Shown piece after piece: positions 1-9,775 of a DNA stretch of 57,514 nt; within the stretch, counting starts at the first letter, position 1, and every line of letters starts with the position of its first letter. Source of the DNA: Nitrospirota bacterium (GTDB lineage Bacteria; Nitrospirota; Thermodesulfovibrionia; Thermodesulfovibrionales; Magnetobacteriaceae); NCBI GenBank assembly GCA_015233015.1, contig JADFYO010000017.1, positions 1-57,514 of the forward strand. Reading direction: 5' to 3'. The notes below the pieces were generated by a model. That model worked only from the letters and a program-made list of their open reading frames with translations, searched no databases and was not told where the DNA came from. A program made the translations under genes and the position numbers.

Positions 1-1
1 T

Positions 2-109
2 GCCGGAACATGCAAAATTAGAAAAATTAGTACGTGGAACTACCTTGCTGCGGTTGTTGAAGCATATCGTAAAGGCATTGCTATACCAATGATTCCACAA
101 GCATTATAA
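2..109 (+). pseudogene. C-terminal fragment, IS66-like transposase (tentative)
   Basis: The window opens inside a reading frame that gives about 35 residues and stops at tandem TAA TAG. It contains TCKIRK, then NYLAAVVEAYRKG and a terminal IPMIP. This resembles the tail of some IS66-type transposases, where a Cys-Arg-rich helix is followed by a short Ala/Tyr helix and a Pro-rich end. The match is from memory of the family and is weak. The gene body lies to the left, so it may be intact outside the window. No inverted repeat was identified just after the stop. Confidence 0.35.
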
Positions 110-303
110 TAGCGGGTGAACGGTTACCACTTTATTGATATTTATTGGTTATATATTATTAATTAAATTCTCTTGCTCTTCTTCTCATTTTTGTAACCTT
201 ACCCGGCTTTACCGACATAAATAGCTTTAACGTTTCCTCTGGCTTTAAAGGGCATAAGGATAGACGTTTAAGTCGTTCTTACTCCTTCTATTGTTTTGGC
301 ATT

Positions 304-1305
304 TTAGCCTCCTCTATTGATTAAAGGTGTACTCGAAATACTATTTAATAACCTATGATAAAACGAATGGAAGTGATTTTTTGTATCTATAGGTATTTTT
401 ATTGGAATTAAAATATCTTTTAGAGTTTTGTTAGCCTGTCTTCCATAGTTGTATTTATATTTATTTGCTCTAATATATTGAGCATAAAAAAGCATTTCAA
501 CGACACTCATTTCATGCTTTGGTGTTAGTACCAATACATGAAACCCTGTATAATAAGGCAACGGTTGATAAAATGTTGACAAAACAGAACCACCTACCGC
601 AACCGACAATGTATGCACAGGGTTTACGTCTATATCCAGTTCTTTTTCTACATAAGCAGAAACACCATTGTTTTTTTCAGTACGGGAAATAAATGGAATC
701 GCATTATTGTCTGTACTCTTGCATTGTATTAAATTAATAAGTTCTAAACTATTACCATATTCAACGGTAAACAACTCAATTAGTGGAGTTGTTTTTGTTT
801 CAGCAATTTGGAATGATTGATAATCGCCAGAATTTAATGTACTGTGATCTTGAAGTAATCTTTTATTCGTAAGTGAAATATTTTGAAATCCCATTGGCAT
901 TTCAGCTGGAATGAGGATATCTTTTAATGTTTTATTTGCTGCTCTTCCATAGTTGTATTTATATTTATTTAATTTGATACAATAAGCATAAAAAAGCATC
1001 TCTTCTTTGCGCATTGTTCTTTCCGGATAAAGGTAATATAAATCTCTTCCACTATAATATTCGTCATCTTGATAAAAAGAAGCTAAAACAGAACCACTAA
1101 CAGCAACAGAAATCGTGTTTGCAGGGTTGGGTACAATATCATCTACTTTTTTTACATAAGCAGAAATGCCATTATTTTGTTCTGTCCTTGAAATGAACCT
1201 GACACTATTTAAGTCATTTTTTTTACATTCCTCAAGATGTACCAACTCAAGATTAACTCCATAAACAGGAGTAAACAATTGTTTTATAGGGACAAGATTA
1301 ATCAT
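304..1305 (-). CDS. Specificity (S-type) subunit of BcgI-like restriction-modification system
   Basis: The 333-residue protein is two copies of one domain. Residues about 1-135 and 170-315 share the same blocks: PVYGVNLELV / VEYGNSLELI, FISRTEQNNGISAYV / FISRTEKNNGVSAYV, SVAVSGSVL / SVAVGGSVL, and NKYKYNYGRAANKTLKDILIP in both. Duplicated target-recognition domains are typical of S subunits that read a bipartite site. The length is close to the B (specificity) subunit of BcgI-type type IIB enzymes. The start overlaps the end of the methylase/nuclease gene by 8 bp, so both are translated from one minus-strand message. The gene is AT-rich relative to the housekeeping genes nearby, which fits horizontal acquisition. 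An ordinary type I HsdS is the alternative, but no hsdR is present here. Confidence 0.8.
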   Translation of the reverse strand: MINLVPIKQLFTPVYGVNLELVHLEECKKNDLNSVRFISRTEQNNGISAYVKKVDDIVPNPANTISVAVSGSVLASFYQDDEYYSGRDLYYLYPERTMRKEEMLFYAYCIKLNKYKYNYGRAANKTLKDILIPAEMPMGFQNISLTNKRLLQDHSTLNSGDYQSFQIAETKTTPLIELFTVEYGNSLELINLIQCKSTDNNAIPFISRTEKNNGVSAYVEKELDIDVNPVHTLSVAVGGSVLSTFYQPLPYYTGFHVLVLTPKHEMSVVEMLFYAQYIRANKYKYNYGRQANKTLKDILIPIKIPIDTKNHFHSFYHRLLNSISSTPLINRGG

Positions 1306-3106
1306 TTTTTAAAAATAATTCATTAAATAAAACATACATTTTTATGCTTTTATAAAAATCATCCATTGTCAGTTTTGAATAATCTGTTTCCATGTATGCT
1401 TCTGCACACCATTCATCTTTGGCCGTAACAACTTTATTTACGCTAAACCCTATCTTTGCTTTTCTATTAATATAAGATTCTACCCATTCAGCTTTAATGT
1501 TTTCCCATTTACCAAAAGCATCAACTCTACCTTGATTCTTTCGTTTTACAAAACCATCATCTTTGTAATAACCAAAATAAGTTTCTTTATTTAAAGGGTG
1601 CGGTTTATGTGCAGTAAATATCATTACACAAGTTACTACGCCAACATCTGTATTATAAAACAGTTCATCAGGCATTGAAAGCACTGCTTCTAATGTATGT
1701 TTTTGCAAAAGATACTTTTTAAGTTCATAAATTTTTCCTTTTTGTGATAGTGCGGCTTGCATAGGTACTATTGCGATGCAAGTACCACCAGTCTCTAATA
1801 CCTCTAAATTGTTTATTACAAATTCTAGTTCTTCGGGGTCTTTCTTTTTGTCTGCTTTATATGGAGGATTTAAAAACCCAACAATCGGTTTGTTCATTTT
1901 TGCTTGTTCCATGATTGCTTTATCAAAACAATTCCCTTTGATAATATTTGTTTTCCCATCTTTATGAATATACATATTGGAACAAGCCAGTGCAAATATT
2001 CTTGCTCGATATTCTACACCTATTAATTGTGTACTTTTTATTTGTCTTTCTTTAATGATGTCCCCTTTTGCATCCTTCATCATTTTGCTCAAGGCTGCAA
2101 TTAAAAAACCACATGTGCCTGCACAATTATCATAAATAACACTATCTTTGTTAACCATCGCTAAATCACTAAACAATTCTGTTATATGTGAAGGAGTAAG
2201 TACAATCCCCGATTCTTTATCACGGTTTGCATAGCGCAAAAATTCAACATATAATTGCCCTAAGACGTCATAATATTCATGTGTTTTTATAAAAGAGTTT
2301 ATATTTTTATCAATACTATCTATTAAGTTTCGTAATACTCCTTGTTCTGTTGACAATGCTGTATCAGTTCGTATAAAGCTAAATTGAATATTTAGATTAT
2401 CTAAATATTCACTCCTTAAATTTGCATCTCGTAAAACATTTGAAACTGTATTCACTAAATAATTTGCCAAGTCTTCTGGTTTATCATATTCTTTATATGC
2501 CTTACAAAAAGCCTTGTCGGTCAAAGCAATAAGTACACTACTAATTAATAAACTTCTATCACCCGCTGTTGTTTTATAGTGATGTAAATTATTATTTAAC
2601 TCACTTGAGTATTGACGAAGTGCAAATAAATCCTGTCTAACTTTCTCTTCACTCTTAATATATCCACTTAAATAACTATCAATATTTAATAATTTATCTC
2701 CAAATTTCGGCACCGCTTTTTTTTCGTTTTTTAAATGTAAATAGTGAGAAACTATTAATTCTTTTTGATTTTCTCCGCTTACCGCAATAGCTAAAACATC
2801 AAATTCTTTTGCAAGATAGGAAGAATAAAGTAATACTCCATCAACAGCATAGTCAGAATATTTATCTTTATTCGCGCTTTCATGCTTGGTTATATCCGCC
2901 TTACATTCAATAACTATAAGAAAATCGTAATTTTCTTTTAATGTAATTAGAAATTCAGGAAATCCCTTACCAATCCCTTTTTTTGAAGCCAAACTTAATA
3001 ATTTATCTATTTTGGGATTATCTGAGTGTTGTTCCTCAATTTCAATTTGGTCTTTGAACTTCTCAAAATGAGAACGCACAATCCTTTCAGTTTTTCTTTC
3101 ATTCAT
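1298..3106 (-). CDS. Fused nuclease-DNA methyltransferase subunit, BcgI A-like
   Basis: The 602-residue protein joins an N-terminal nuclease-like region to a gamma-class N6-adenine methylase. Residues about 49-69 carry FPEFL followed by VIECK, a PD-(D/E)xK-like pattern (E51, E67, K69). A helical region follows, then the AdoMet-binding motif YDNCAGTCGFL near residue 325 and the catalytic NPPY near residue 413. Nuclease and methylase in one chain next to a separate two-TRD subunit is the layout of BcgI-type type IIB systems, which cut on both sides of their site. BcgI A is similar in length. The motif I sequence has Cys where DPAGGTG is usual, as seen in other members. An initiating ATG sits at 3106 and no other RM gene lies upstream. 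Confidence 0.8.
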   Translation of the reverse strand: MNERKTERIVRSHFEKFKDQIEIEEQHSDNPKIDKLLSLASKKGIGKGFPEFLITLKENYDFLIVIECKADITKHESANKDKYSDYAVDGVLLYSSYLAKEFDVLAIAVSGENQKELIVSHYLHLKNEKKAVPKFGDKLLNIDSYLSGYIKSEEKVRQDLFALRQYSSELNNNLHHYKTTAGDRSLLISSVLIALTDKAFCKAYKEYDKPEDLANYLVNTVSNVLRDANLRSEYLDNLNIQFSFIRTDTALSTEQGVLRNLIDSIDKNINSFIKTHEYYDVLGQLYVEFLRYANRDKESGIVLTPSHITELFSDLAMVNKDSVIYDNCAGTCGFLIAALSKMMKDAKGDIIKERQIKSTQLIGVEYRARIFALACSNMYIHKDGKTNIIKGNCFDKAIMEQAKMNKPIVGFLNPPYKADKKKDPEELEFVINNLEVLETGGTCIAIVPMQAALSQKGKIYELKKYLLQKHTLEAVLSMPDELFYNTDVGVVTCVMIFTAHKPHPLNKETYFGYYKDDGFVKRKNQGRVDAFGKWENIKAEWVESYINRKAKIGFSVNKVVTAKDEWCAEAYMETDYSKLTMDDFYKSIKMYVLFNELFLKND

Positions 3107-3550
3107 ATCAATCCTGATTCCCTTTAACCAATCTTTTATAACTTAACCGCTTTCCAAATATCCCCTTATAAATCCGTTCCTTGCTATTACAGTTCTAAGT
3201 TTGGTAGCACAATCACCATCACAATGAGGACACTTATCAATAAGTACATAAGTAAGATGACTGACAACCCGCATGGTTAAAGCAGTTTAGCGGCAATAAT
3301 GCCTTCATACATAGGTACTCCTCAGTAATACCATCATGCTAATCTCCCCTTATTAAATCACAGGTGGTTTAACCTTGTCAAGTGGATAATTTCACCCAAG
3401 CTCCGATATAGGAATTTGCACGTGCCCTCTGTGTCAATATACATGAGACACTTCCCATCTGTTAAATTAGAGTAGAAGGGCGGGAAGGAGGAAAGGGAAT
3501 GCTGATCTCGTCTTATCTCTTTAGCAAAAATCGTCACGCTGCTAAACTAC
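3107..3550. other. Gene-poor intergenic region
   Basis: No convincing gene. The minus strand holds a 43-codon frame at 3143-3274 with a CPHCDGDC cluster that could be a zinc-ribbon remnant, but it has no clear ribosome site and no partner. The rest looks like eroded sequence between the restriction system and the ABC ATPase genes. Confidence 0.4.
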
Positions 3551-4552
3551 TCAATCGTTCGCGTACAAATGGCATGAAATCAATCTGCCGTTGCGCTGTT
3601 GCGGCTCCGGCACTATGGTCGTGCAGGGGGTAAATCTCTTGCCGCACCTGGGGTGGAATGGGCAGCCCTCCGGTATCTCTGACGGGCTTGGCGTGTCTGC
3701 CGCAGGGTCTTCGGCCCGATGTGGGGTCTGGCCTGCCTTTGCCGCGCCGATTATTCTTGGGACGGATTCTATCAGCATTTGCGTGTATGGGTGCATCGGG
3801 TTGTCGAATAACTCCTCCGTCTCCCCAGTCTCCACAATTTTGCCAAGGTACATCACCGCTATCTTGTCACTAAAATACTGCACTACGCTTAAATCGTGGC
3901 TTATAAATAAAAAAGACAGCCCGATGTCCTCTTTTATGTGTATCAGGAGATTCAATATCTGCGCCTGTATCGATACGTCAAGCGATGACAGAGGCTCATC
4001 CGCCACGACCAGCTCCGGCCCCAGCATCAGCGCCCTTGCTATACATATCCTCTGCCTCTGCCCACCGCTGAATTCATGCGGGTAACGCTCCATCACATCC
4101 GAATCCAGCCCTACCCTCTGCAGCATCCCCCTCACACGCTCCCTGTACTCTGATTTCGGCACCGTCCTGTGTATCTTCAACGGCTCCGACAAGGCGCCAT
4201 ATATCTTCATTCTTGGATTTAACGACGCAAACGGGTCCTGAAATATTATCTGGACCGAGCGCCTGTATGCCTTCAGAGAATCCCCTTTGAGCGTCAGGAC
4301 ATCTGTCCCCTTAAACAGCACATCGCCCTCCTGCGGCTCAATAAGCCTCAAAAGCAGACGCGCTACCGTTGATTTGCCAGACCCGCTCTCCCCTACTATC
4401 GCAAATACCTTGTTCTCATCAATCGTAAAATCCACGCCGTCAACCGCCCTCACCTGATGTGGTTTCGACAACAAACCACTCCTCATCTGAAAATATTTCT
4501 TTAGTCCACGAACTTCCATCAGGTTCATCTCGTGTCCATCCTTATGAAACAA
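3551..4552 (-). CDS. Oligopeptide/dipeptide ABC transporter ATPase, OppF/DppF type
   Basis: This is the second ATPase of a peptide or nickel importer, which hydrolyses ATP at the inner membrane to drive uptake. The Walker A GESGSGKST is near residues 54-62. The signature FSGGQRQR and Walker B LVVADEPLSSLD follow, with the switch His in LFISHDLSV. The C-terminal tail HPRCGKRFTPC is the oligopeptide/dipeptide C-terminal domain of the family. The 333-residue length is usual. It overlaps the start of the OppD-type gene by 11 bp, so the pair is co-translated. An internal Met at residue 9 is an alternative start. No permease or binding-protein genes are in the window, so the substrate cannot be assigned. 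Confidence 0.92.
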   Translation of the reverse strand: MFHKDGHEMNLMEVRGLKKYFQMRSGLLSKPHQVRAVDGVDFTIDENKVFAIVGESGSGKSTVARLLLRLIEPQEGDVLFKGTDVLTLKGDSLKAYRRSVQIIFQDPFASLNPRMKIYGALSEPLKIHRTVPKSEYRERVRGMLQRVGLDSDVMERYPHEFSGGQRQRICIARALMLGPELVVADEPLSSLDVSIQAQILNLLIHIKEDIGLSFLFISHDLSVVQYFSDKIAVMYLGKIVETGETEELFDNPMHPYTQMLIESVPRIIGAAKAGQTPHRAEDPAADTPSPSEIPEGCPFHPRCGKRFTPCTTIVPEPQQRNGRLISCHLYAND

Positions 4553-5504
4553 CCTTATCGTTTAAGATGCACCGGTTTAAGTGGCCTTTTTCTATTTCTA
4601 TAAGGGCCGGTTCGGCCTCTTTACACCGCTTTTCGACATAGCCGCATCTGTCTGAAAACTTGCACCCCTCAGGCAGACTGTCCGGCCTTGGAACGAACCC
4701 CGGTATGGGAACCAGCGGGATGTGTCTTCCCTTGGGGATGGAGTTCAACAGTCCAATCGTGTAAGGATGAACCGGGTGCTTAAACAGTGTTGCCGTATCG
4801 GCACTCTCCATAATCCTGCCCGCGTACATTATTGCAACACGTCCGGCATTTTCAGACACCAGCCCCAAATCATGGGTTATCAGCACCACCGACATGTTAA
4901 ACTTTTCCTGAATCCCCCTAAGGAGTCTTAGTACCTGGGCTTGAATTGTAACATCTAGGGCAGTGGTAGGCTCATCGGCCAGCACAAGGGCCGGATTGCA
5001 GGCTATGGCCATCGCTATCATAACGCGCTGTCTCATGCCGCCTGACATCTGATGGGGATAGTCTCTTACTCTTAGCGCGGGAGATGGTATTTTTACATCA
5101 CCAAGCAGCTCCGCGGCCCTTGCCATAGCGTCGTTTTTTGACATCCCACGATGCGCCATCAACACCTCGGCTATCTGATAACCCACCGTAAGCACGGGAT
5201 TAAGCGATGTCATCGGCTCCTGAAATATCATCGATATCCTGTTCCCACGAAGACCTCGCCGTTGCTCAGCCGTCAGTGCAGAGAGCCGTTTTCCCTCAAA
5301 ATAAATTTCCCCTTCATAGTGTGCATTTTGCGGTAGTATCCCCATGACAGCCGCCGCCGTTACACTCTTGCCGCAGCCGCTTTCTCCAACGACGCCAAAT
5401 ATCTCCCCTTTATCGACATCGAAGGAAATTGAGTTCACTACCTTGAGGTTCCTGTTAAAATATATGCTCACGTTATCGACGCTGAGAAGCGTTCCGTCCC
5501 TCAT
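4542..5504 (-). CDS. Oligopeptide/dipeptide ABC transporter ATPase, OppD/DppD type
   Basis: This 320-residue ATPase partners with the OppF-type protein just downstream. Walker A GESGCGKS is near residue 40. The signature [15 protein letters not shown] and Walker [13 protein letters not shown] are intact, followed by ITHDLGLV. The C-terminal [14 protein letters not shown] is the oligopeptide-type extension, which in some relatives binds an iron-sulfur cluster. It overlaps yraN upstream by 4 bp in an ATGA arrangement. The two-ATPase pair without permeases suggests that the transporter genes were separated from it or lie elsewhere. Confidence 0.92.
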   Translation of the reverse strand: MRDGTLLSVDNVSIYFNRNLKVVNSISFDVDKGEIFGVVGESGCGKSVTAAAVMGILPQNAHYEGEIYFEGKRLSALTAEQRRGLRGNRISMIFQEPMTSLNPVLTVGYQIAEVLMAHRGMSKNDAMARAAELLGDVKIPSPALRVRDYPHQMSGGMRQRVMIAMAIACNPALVLADEPTTALDVTIQAQVLRLLRGIQEKFNMSVVLITHDLGLVSENAGRVAIMYAGRIMESADTATLFKHPVHPYTIGLLNSIPKGRHIPLVPIPGFVPRPDSLPEGCKFSDRCGYVEKRCKEAEPALIEIEKGHLNRCILNDKVVS

Positions 5505-5857
5505 AGCTCAAATATATCCTTCATATGCTCGACTTTTTTGCCTGTGCCCCCAAGTGTTATGCCTATGAGGTCAAATCGCACACTCGGCATACGGCCATGT
5601 CTCTTCAGGTATAATCTCGCGGTATTGATTATCTTCTTTCTCTTTTTATAATCGACTGCCTCGCAAGGCTCCCCGAACTCATCGGAGGTCCTTGTCTTGA
5701 CCTCTATGAAAACCAATTGCTCACCATCCATCGCGATTATATCTATTTCCCCAATAGGGTTTTTATAGTTTCTTTCTAATATGGTATAGCCGCCTTTTTT
5801 CAGATAGCGCGCGGCCAGCCATTCTCCGTACTTACCAGTGACCAGTGTTTTTATCAT
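5501..5857 (-). CDS. yraN: YraN/UPF0102 family putative endonuclease
   Basis: A 118-residue member of the UPF0102 family, which has a Holliday-junction-resolvase-like fold. The core GEIDIIAMDGEQLVFIEVKTR supplies the GE-x-D and E-V-K residues of a PD-(D/E)xK site. The N-terminal GEWLAARYLKKGGYTILERNY helix is the usual family signature. The length is typical. It is the first gene of a tight run with the two ABC ATPases. About 125 bp without a gene separates it from comEC. The cellular role of the family is not settled. Confidence 0.9.
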   Translation of the reverse strand: MIKTLVTGKYGEWLAARYLKKGGYTILERNYKNPIGEIDIIAMDGEQLVFIEVKTRTSDEFGEPCEAVDYKKRKKIINTARLYLKRHGRMPSVRFDLIGITLGGTGKKVEHMKDIFEL

Positions 5858-5982
5858 ACAGCCAATCCGGATTTAATGTAAAGGGCAGTTGTCGTCTTCA
5901 TATTTGGATTATAAAGATTTATAAAAAAAACTTCAATACATACATGACGACAACGATACTTTCGTTATGGAAATTGGCCTCA

Positions 5983-8427
5983 TTACCACACCGAAAAAAT
6001 TCTCTTTATGTTTTTCAGCTCTTCTTCGAACCTCGAGGTCTTTATCAGTTCATAGTCAAATTGAGTTTTTACCTTAAATCCCCGCGGGGTTTCTCGTACG
6101 GCAATGGCCCCTTGCTGGTCTGTTCGATATGTAGGAACGTCTCTCAGATTGTACAATACCTCTTTGGTAGGGTGGCCGAAGTAATTGTTTCTGCCAACGC
6201 TTATTACCGCAGCCGATGGGTGCAGCCAGGCTATAAATTCCTCCGACGTTGCCCGTCTGCTGCCGTGATGCGATACCTTCAGGACATCCGCCCGTAGTTT
6301 TTCTTTCAGCCCTACGAGAATATCTTCACCCTCTGTCTCCAAATCCCCGGTGAACAGAAACGATGTATGCGCCCCTGTTACTTTAACCACGAGGGATGTG
6401 TTGTTGTTGGTCTTTTTAGTTGACAAGCCAAGTCCCTCGAGATCGTCGGGCGGGTGAAGGACTAGGAGCGTTACGTTGTCAATGTTTAAGATATCGCCGC
6501 GCTTGAGAACTACGTGTCTTCCACTCAGGAATTGCATGTCTGCTTTATTATGGACAATCATGCCGTTGTCAATCAGGTATTTTATATCAAATTTTCTAAG
6601 GATATTCGGCAGCCCGCCAATGTGGTCGCTGTCGCCGGGGCTTAGTATCATGGCGTCGAGGGTATTTTTTCCCCTGTAGCGCAGGTATCCCTCCAGCTGT
6701 CTGCCGTTGCTGCCGGTGTCTATTGCGATGGCCTTCCCGTTTGGCGTCTCTATAAGGGCTGAGTCGCCTTGCCCGACATCGATAAACGTTACAATAAGCG
6801 CATGGGGTGAGGCAGTAAAATAATAAATAAGAATCAGACATGCGGCAGCAACAGAGGCGGCGGCAAATAATCTCCTCTTCCTCATGAAAAAAAACAGCAA
6901 TACCGCATATGCGGCTATGACAAATATAAACGGGAATGCCTTCACGTTTATGGACGAATATGGAATATGGGCAAACCACTCTATTACGTCGAGCATATTT
7001 TTTGTGAAGAGGCCGATGCTTCCGGTAAATGGAAAATATCCGCTTATAAGATATATAAAAGAGCTGAACAGTGCAATAGGCGTTATTATCAGGCACACAT
7101 ACGGCACAAGTATTATGTTGGCCGGCAGCGTAACGGTCGCCCCACTGTGGAAGGCATAGAGGATTATGGGCATCGTTCCAAGCGTGGCAGACAGGGATAC
7201 TATTATCGTATCCCTGAAATATGCAACGACATGCGTTATGTATGTTTTCATTTTAGAATCTGATTTTTTGATAGAGGAGAAAAATCTGTCTATGAAATAG
7301 AACGATGGAATCTTCATACCGTCTGGTTTTTCGTCCTTTGTGAAGTGATAACCGTAGTGGTCGGACGCCAGTCCTATAAACAGACAGGCAAAGAAGGAAA
7401 GCTGGTAAGATGCCGTAAATATCGACGTCGGGTCAATAAGCTCTATGATACACGCTGCAAATGCCAGTGTGTTTTTCCAATATCCCTTTCTGCAGAGAAT
7501 CAGGCCGGTAAGAAAGAACACGCTTATTATAAACGACCTCAGTGCAGGAACATGCATCCCGGAGATTAATAAATACATGGTAACTATGGGGAGTGTCAAT
7601 ATCGCCGACAACTGTTTCGTGCTTATCCTGATTGTCATTCTGAGTAAGAAATTATAAGGCAAGCGGCAGACGATGAGATTGCAAATCCAAAAAATCAGGA
7701 CAATCAGCGTTCCGAAATGTATCCCTGAGATGCACAACAGGTATGTTTGGCCGGTTGCCCTAAAATCCTCTCTTACCTTGTCGCTTATGCCGGACATATC
7801 CCCTATGGTGACGGCTTTCAGGACACTTGGGACGTCGCCCGAGAATGCCGCGTCAAAGCGCTGTGCCAGCAGTAACCTCTGTCTCTCAAAAAACCAGACG
7901 ATGGAGTCTGAGTTCTTCACTGTTAAGAACTTTTTGACGGTACCGCTTAGCCTTGTATCGAAGGAATAGCTGCCGGGTATCTGAGGAGGTCTGTATAACT
8001 GCATACGCATTAACAGCTTGACCTCAGTCCCTGGCATAAAACCTTGGGGACGGCAATAGAACAGGGTGACGGGGTTTTTGAATAAACCCGCAGTAGACGG
8101 GGTTCTTACCTCAAAATCCTGTTGAAACGATGGATTTACATTAGTTATAAAGGAATGATGCTCGACTTTTTCAGGCAGGGAGGTAAATATTCCAGTTACG
8201 ATTAAGCCATCGGGAGGTGGTTTGTAGTTCAGCTCAATTGGCTCATACCGGCTCCATGCGTAGAAAAATCCGGCAAACAAAATAATAAGCAGTTTAAACG
8301 GTAGTAAGCCCTTCTTCAGCAGAAATAAACCCAGAATGCAAATGCTTACAATGGCAGCGCATACGGGAAAATACAGCTTGCCGTAAAAGAGCATTACCCC
8401 GGCGATGAAAGAGAGAAATAGCCACAT
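5983..8427 (-). CDS. comEC: DNA internalization protein ComEC/Rec2
   Basis: An 814-residue polytopic inner-membrane protein that forms the channel for single-stranded DNA during natural transformation. The first 40 residues are two membrane helices. The middle carries the competence domain with LLCISGIHFGTLI and ISGMHVPALRSFI. The last 260 residues are a metallo-beta-lactamase-like domain: FIDVGQGDSALIETP, SPGDSDHIGG, VSHHGSRRATSEEF and GHPTKEVL. The first His of the usual SH-x-x-x-DH pattern is Pro here, so metal binding may differ. Only one base separates its start from the end of glmM, so the two are probably co-transcribed. The window shows no comEA or type IV pilus genes. Confidence 0.93.
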   Translation of the reverse strand: MWLFLSFIAGVMLFYGKLYFPVCAAIVSICILGLFLLKKGLLPFKLLIILFAGFFYAWSRYEPIELNYKPPPDGLIVTGIFTSLPEKVEHHSFITNVNPSFQQDFEVRTPSTAGLFKNPVTLFYCRPQGFMPGTEVKLLMRMQLYRPPQIPGSYSFDTRLSGTVKKFLTVKNSDSIVWFFERQRLLLAQRFDAAFSGDVPSVLKAVTIGDMSGISDKVREDFRATGQTYLLCISGIHFGTLIVLIFWICNLIVCRLPYNFLLRMTIRISTKQLSAILTLPIVTMYLLISGMHVPALRSFIISVFFLTGLILCRKGYWKNTLAFAACIIELIDPTSIFTASYQLSFFACLFIGLASDHYGYHFTKDEKPDGMKIPSFYFIDRFFSSIKKSDSKMKTYITHVVAYFRDTIIVSLSATLGTMPIILYAFHSGATVTLPANIILVPYVCLIITPIALFSSFIYLISGYFPFTGSIGLFTKNMLDVIEWFAHIPYSSINVKAFPFIFVIAAYAVLLFFFMRKRRLFAAASVAAACLILIYYFTASPHALIVTFIDVGQGDSALIETPNGKAIAIDTGSNGRQLEGYLRYRGKNTLDAMILSPGDSDHIGGLPNILRKFDIKYLIDNGMIVHNKADMQFLSGRHVVLKRGDILNIDNVTLLVLHPPDDLEGLGLSTKKTNNNTSLVVKVTGAHTSFLFTGDLETEGEDILVGLKEKLRADVLKVSHHGSRRATSEEFIAWLHPSAAVISVGRNNYFGHPTKEVLYNLRDVPTYRTDQQGAIAVRETPRGFKVKTQFDYELIKTSRFEEELKNIKRIFSVW

Positions 8428-8428
8428 C

Positions 8429-9775
8429 TCAGGACATGGCTCTACTGACCGCCTGCGCTATGTTTTCGCCTAATTGCTCTATTTGCGCCAAATCATTGCC
8501 TTCGAGCATGACCCTTATTTTGGGTTCTGTTCCGGATGGCCGTACCAGTACCCTGCCGATGCCTTCGAGTTGTTTTTCCGCAGCGGCAATGGCTGCCAGC
8601 ACATCCAGGCATTCTTTAATCGGTTTTTTGACCGCGGTTTTTACGTTTATCAGTATCTGCGGGTAGAGCGTAACGTCTGAGACCAGCTCGGACAGGGGCT
8701 TACCTGTTTTATTTACGATGTTAAGCACCTGGACGGCCGAGATAGGCCCGTCTCCCGTGGTGTTAAGCTGCAGCATGATTATGTGTCCCGATTGCTCACC
8801 GCCGAAGATGCAGCCGGTTTCAAGCATTTTTTCCACAACGAACCGGTCTCCTACCTGAGTGCGCAGGAATTTAATGCCGTGTTTCTGCAGATAGTGCTCA
8901 AGCCCCAGGTTGCTCATGATGGTTGACACTACGGTGTCATTTCTTAATCTCCCCGCTGCCTTTAGTTCCTTTGCCCATAGGGCCATTATCAGGTCGCCGT
9001 CGACGATTTTACCTAGTTCATCACAAAACAGGGTTCTGTCGGCATCTCCGTCGTGGGCAACGCCTATATGGGCGTGGTGTTTTACGACATACTCGGCAAG
9101 TCTGTCTATGTGCAGGGAGCCGCACTTTGCATTAATGTTCTTGCCGTCGGGTTTATCGTTTATGCTGATGACCTGAGCGCCAAGTTCGGCAAGCAGGGTG
9201 GGGGTAACCTTATAGGCCGCGCCGTTTGCGGAGTCGACAACTACCTTGAGGCCGTCGAAAATTGCGTCTCTGGGGATGGTCGATTTCACGTACTCTATGT
9301 ATCTGGCCGTTGCGTCTTCGAGTCTGTATGCCTTTCCTATATTATTGCCGGGGCGGTTAGCCATAGTGAATTTCTCACTCAATACAAGTCCTTCGATCTC
9401 CTCCTCTATCGCGTCCTGGAGTTTAAATCCCTCGGCGTTGAATATCTTAATGCCGTTGTCCTGATATGGGTTATGAGATGCGGAGATGACTATGCCCGTG
9501 TCAAACCTGAGAGACTTAGTTAAATACGCGATACCTGGGGTTGGCAGCGGTCCTACCAGCGTCACATTCATGCCCATCGAGCATATGCCAGAAGTCAGAG
9601 CGCTCTCTAATATATATCCTGAGAGCCTGGTGTCCTTTCCTATTAGTATCATATTTTTACCGCGTTTTTTATGTAGTATCTTGCCTATGGCCATCCCTAC
9701 TCTGACAACCATCTCAGGTGTGATGGGATACGTATTTACAGCCCCTCTTATGCCGTCTGTGCCGAAAAGTTTCAT
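8429..9775 (-). CDS. glmM: Phosphoglucosamine mutase
   Basis: Converts glucosamine-6-phosphate to glucosamine-1-phosphate, feeding UDP-GlcNAc for peptidoglycan and lipopolysaccharide. The phosphoserine loop is SASHNPYQDNGIK with Ser about residue 100. The metal loop is DGDADR, and the phosphate-binding loop RPSGTEPKIRVM is near the C terminus. The length of 448 residues is standard. It overlaps the YbbR-domain gene by 4 bp, giving cdaA-ybbR-glmM, the order in which c-di-AMP synthesis and GlmM are linked in Firmicutes. Confidence 0.97.
   Translation of the reverse strand: MKLFGTDGIRGAVNTYPITPEMVVRVGMAIGKILHKKRGKNMILIGKDTRLSGYILESALTSGICSMGMNVTLVGPLPTPGIAYLTKSLRFDTGIVISASHNPYQDNGIKIFNAEGFKLQDAIEEEIEGLVLSEKFTMANRPGNNIGKAYRLEDATARYIEYVKSTIPRDAIFDGLKVVVDSANGAAYKVTPTLLAELGAQVISINDKPDGKNINAKCGSLHIDRLAEYVVKHHAHIGVAHDGDADRTLFCDELGKIVDGDLIMALWAKELKAAGRLRNDTVVSTIMSNLGLEHYLQKHGIKFLRTQVGDRFVVEKMLETGCIFGGEQSGHIIMLQLNTTGDGPISAVQVLNIVNKTGKPLSELVSDVTLYPQILINVKTAVKKPIKECLDVLAAIAAAEKQLEGIGRVLVRPSGTEPKIRVMLEGNDLAQIEQLGENIAQAVSRAMS

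Noticed and set aside
3591-4085. Plus-strand frame opposite the OppF gene
   Set aside because: It is a shadow of the ABC ATPase, which has all family motifs on the minus strand.
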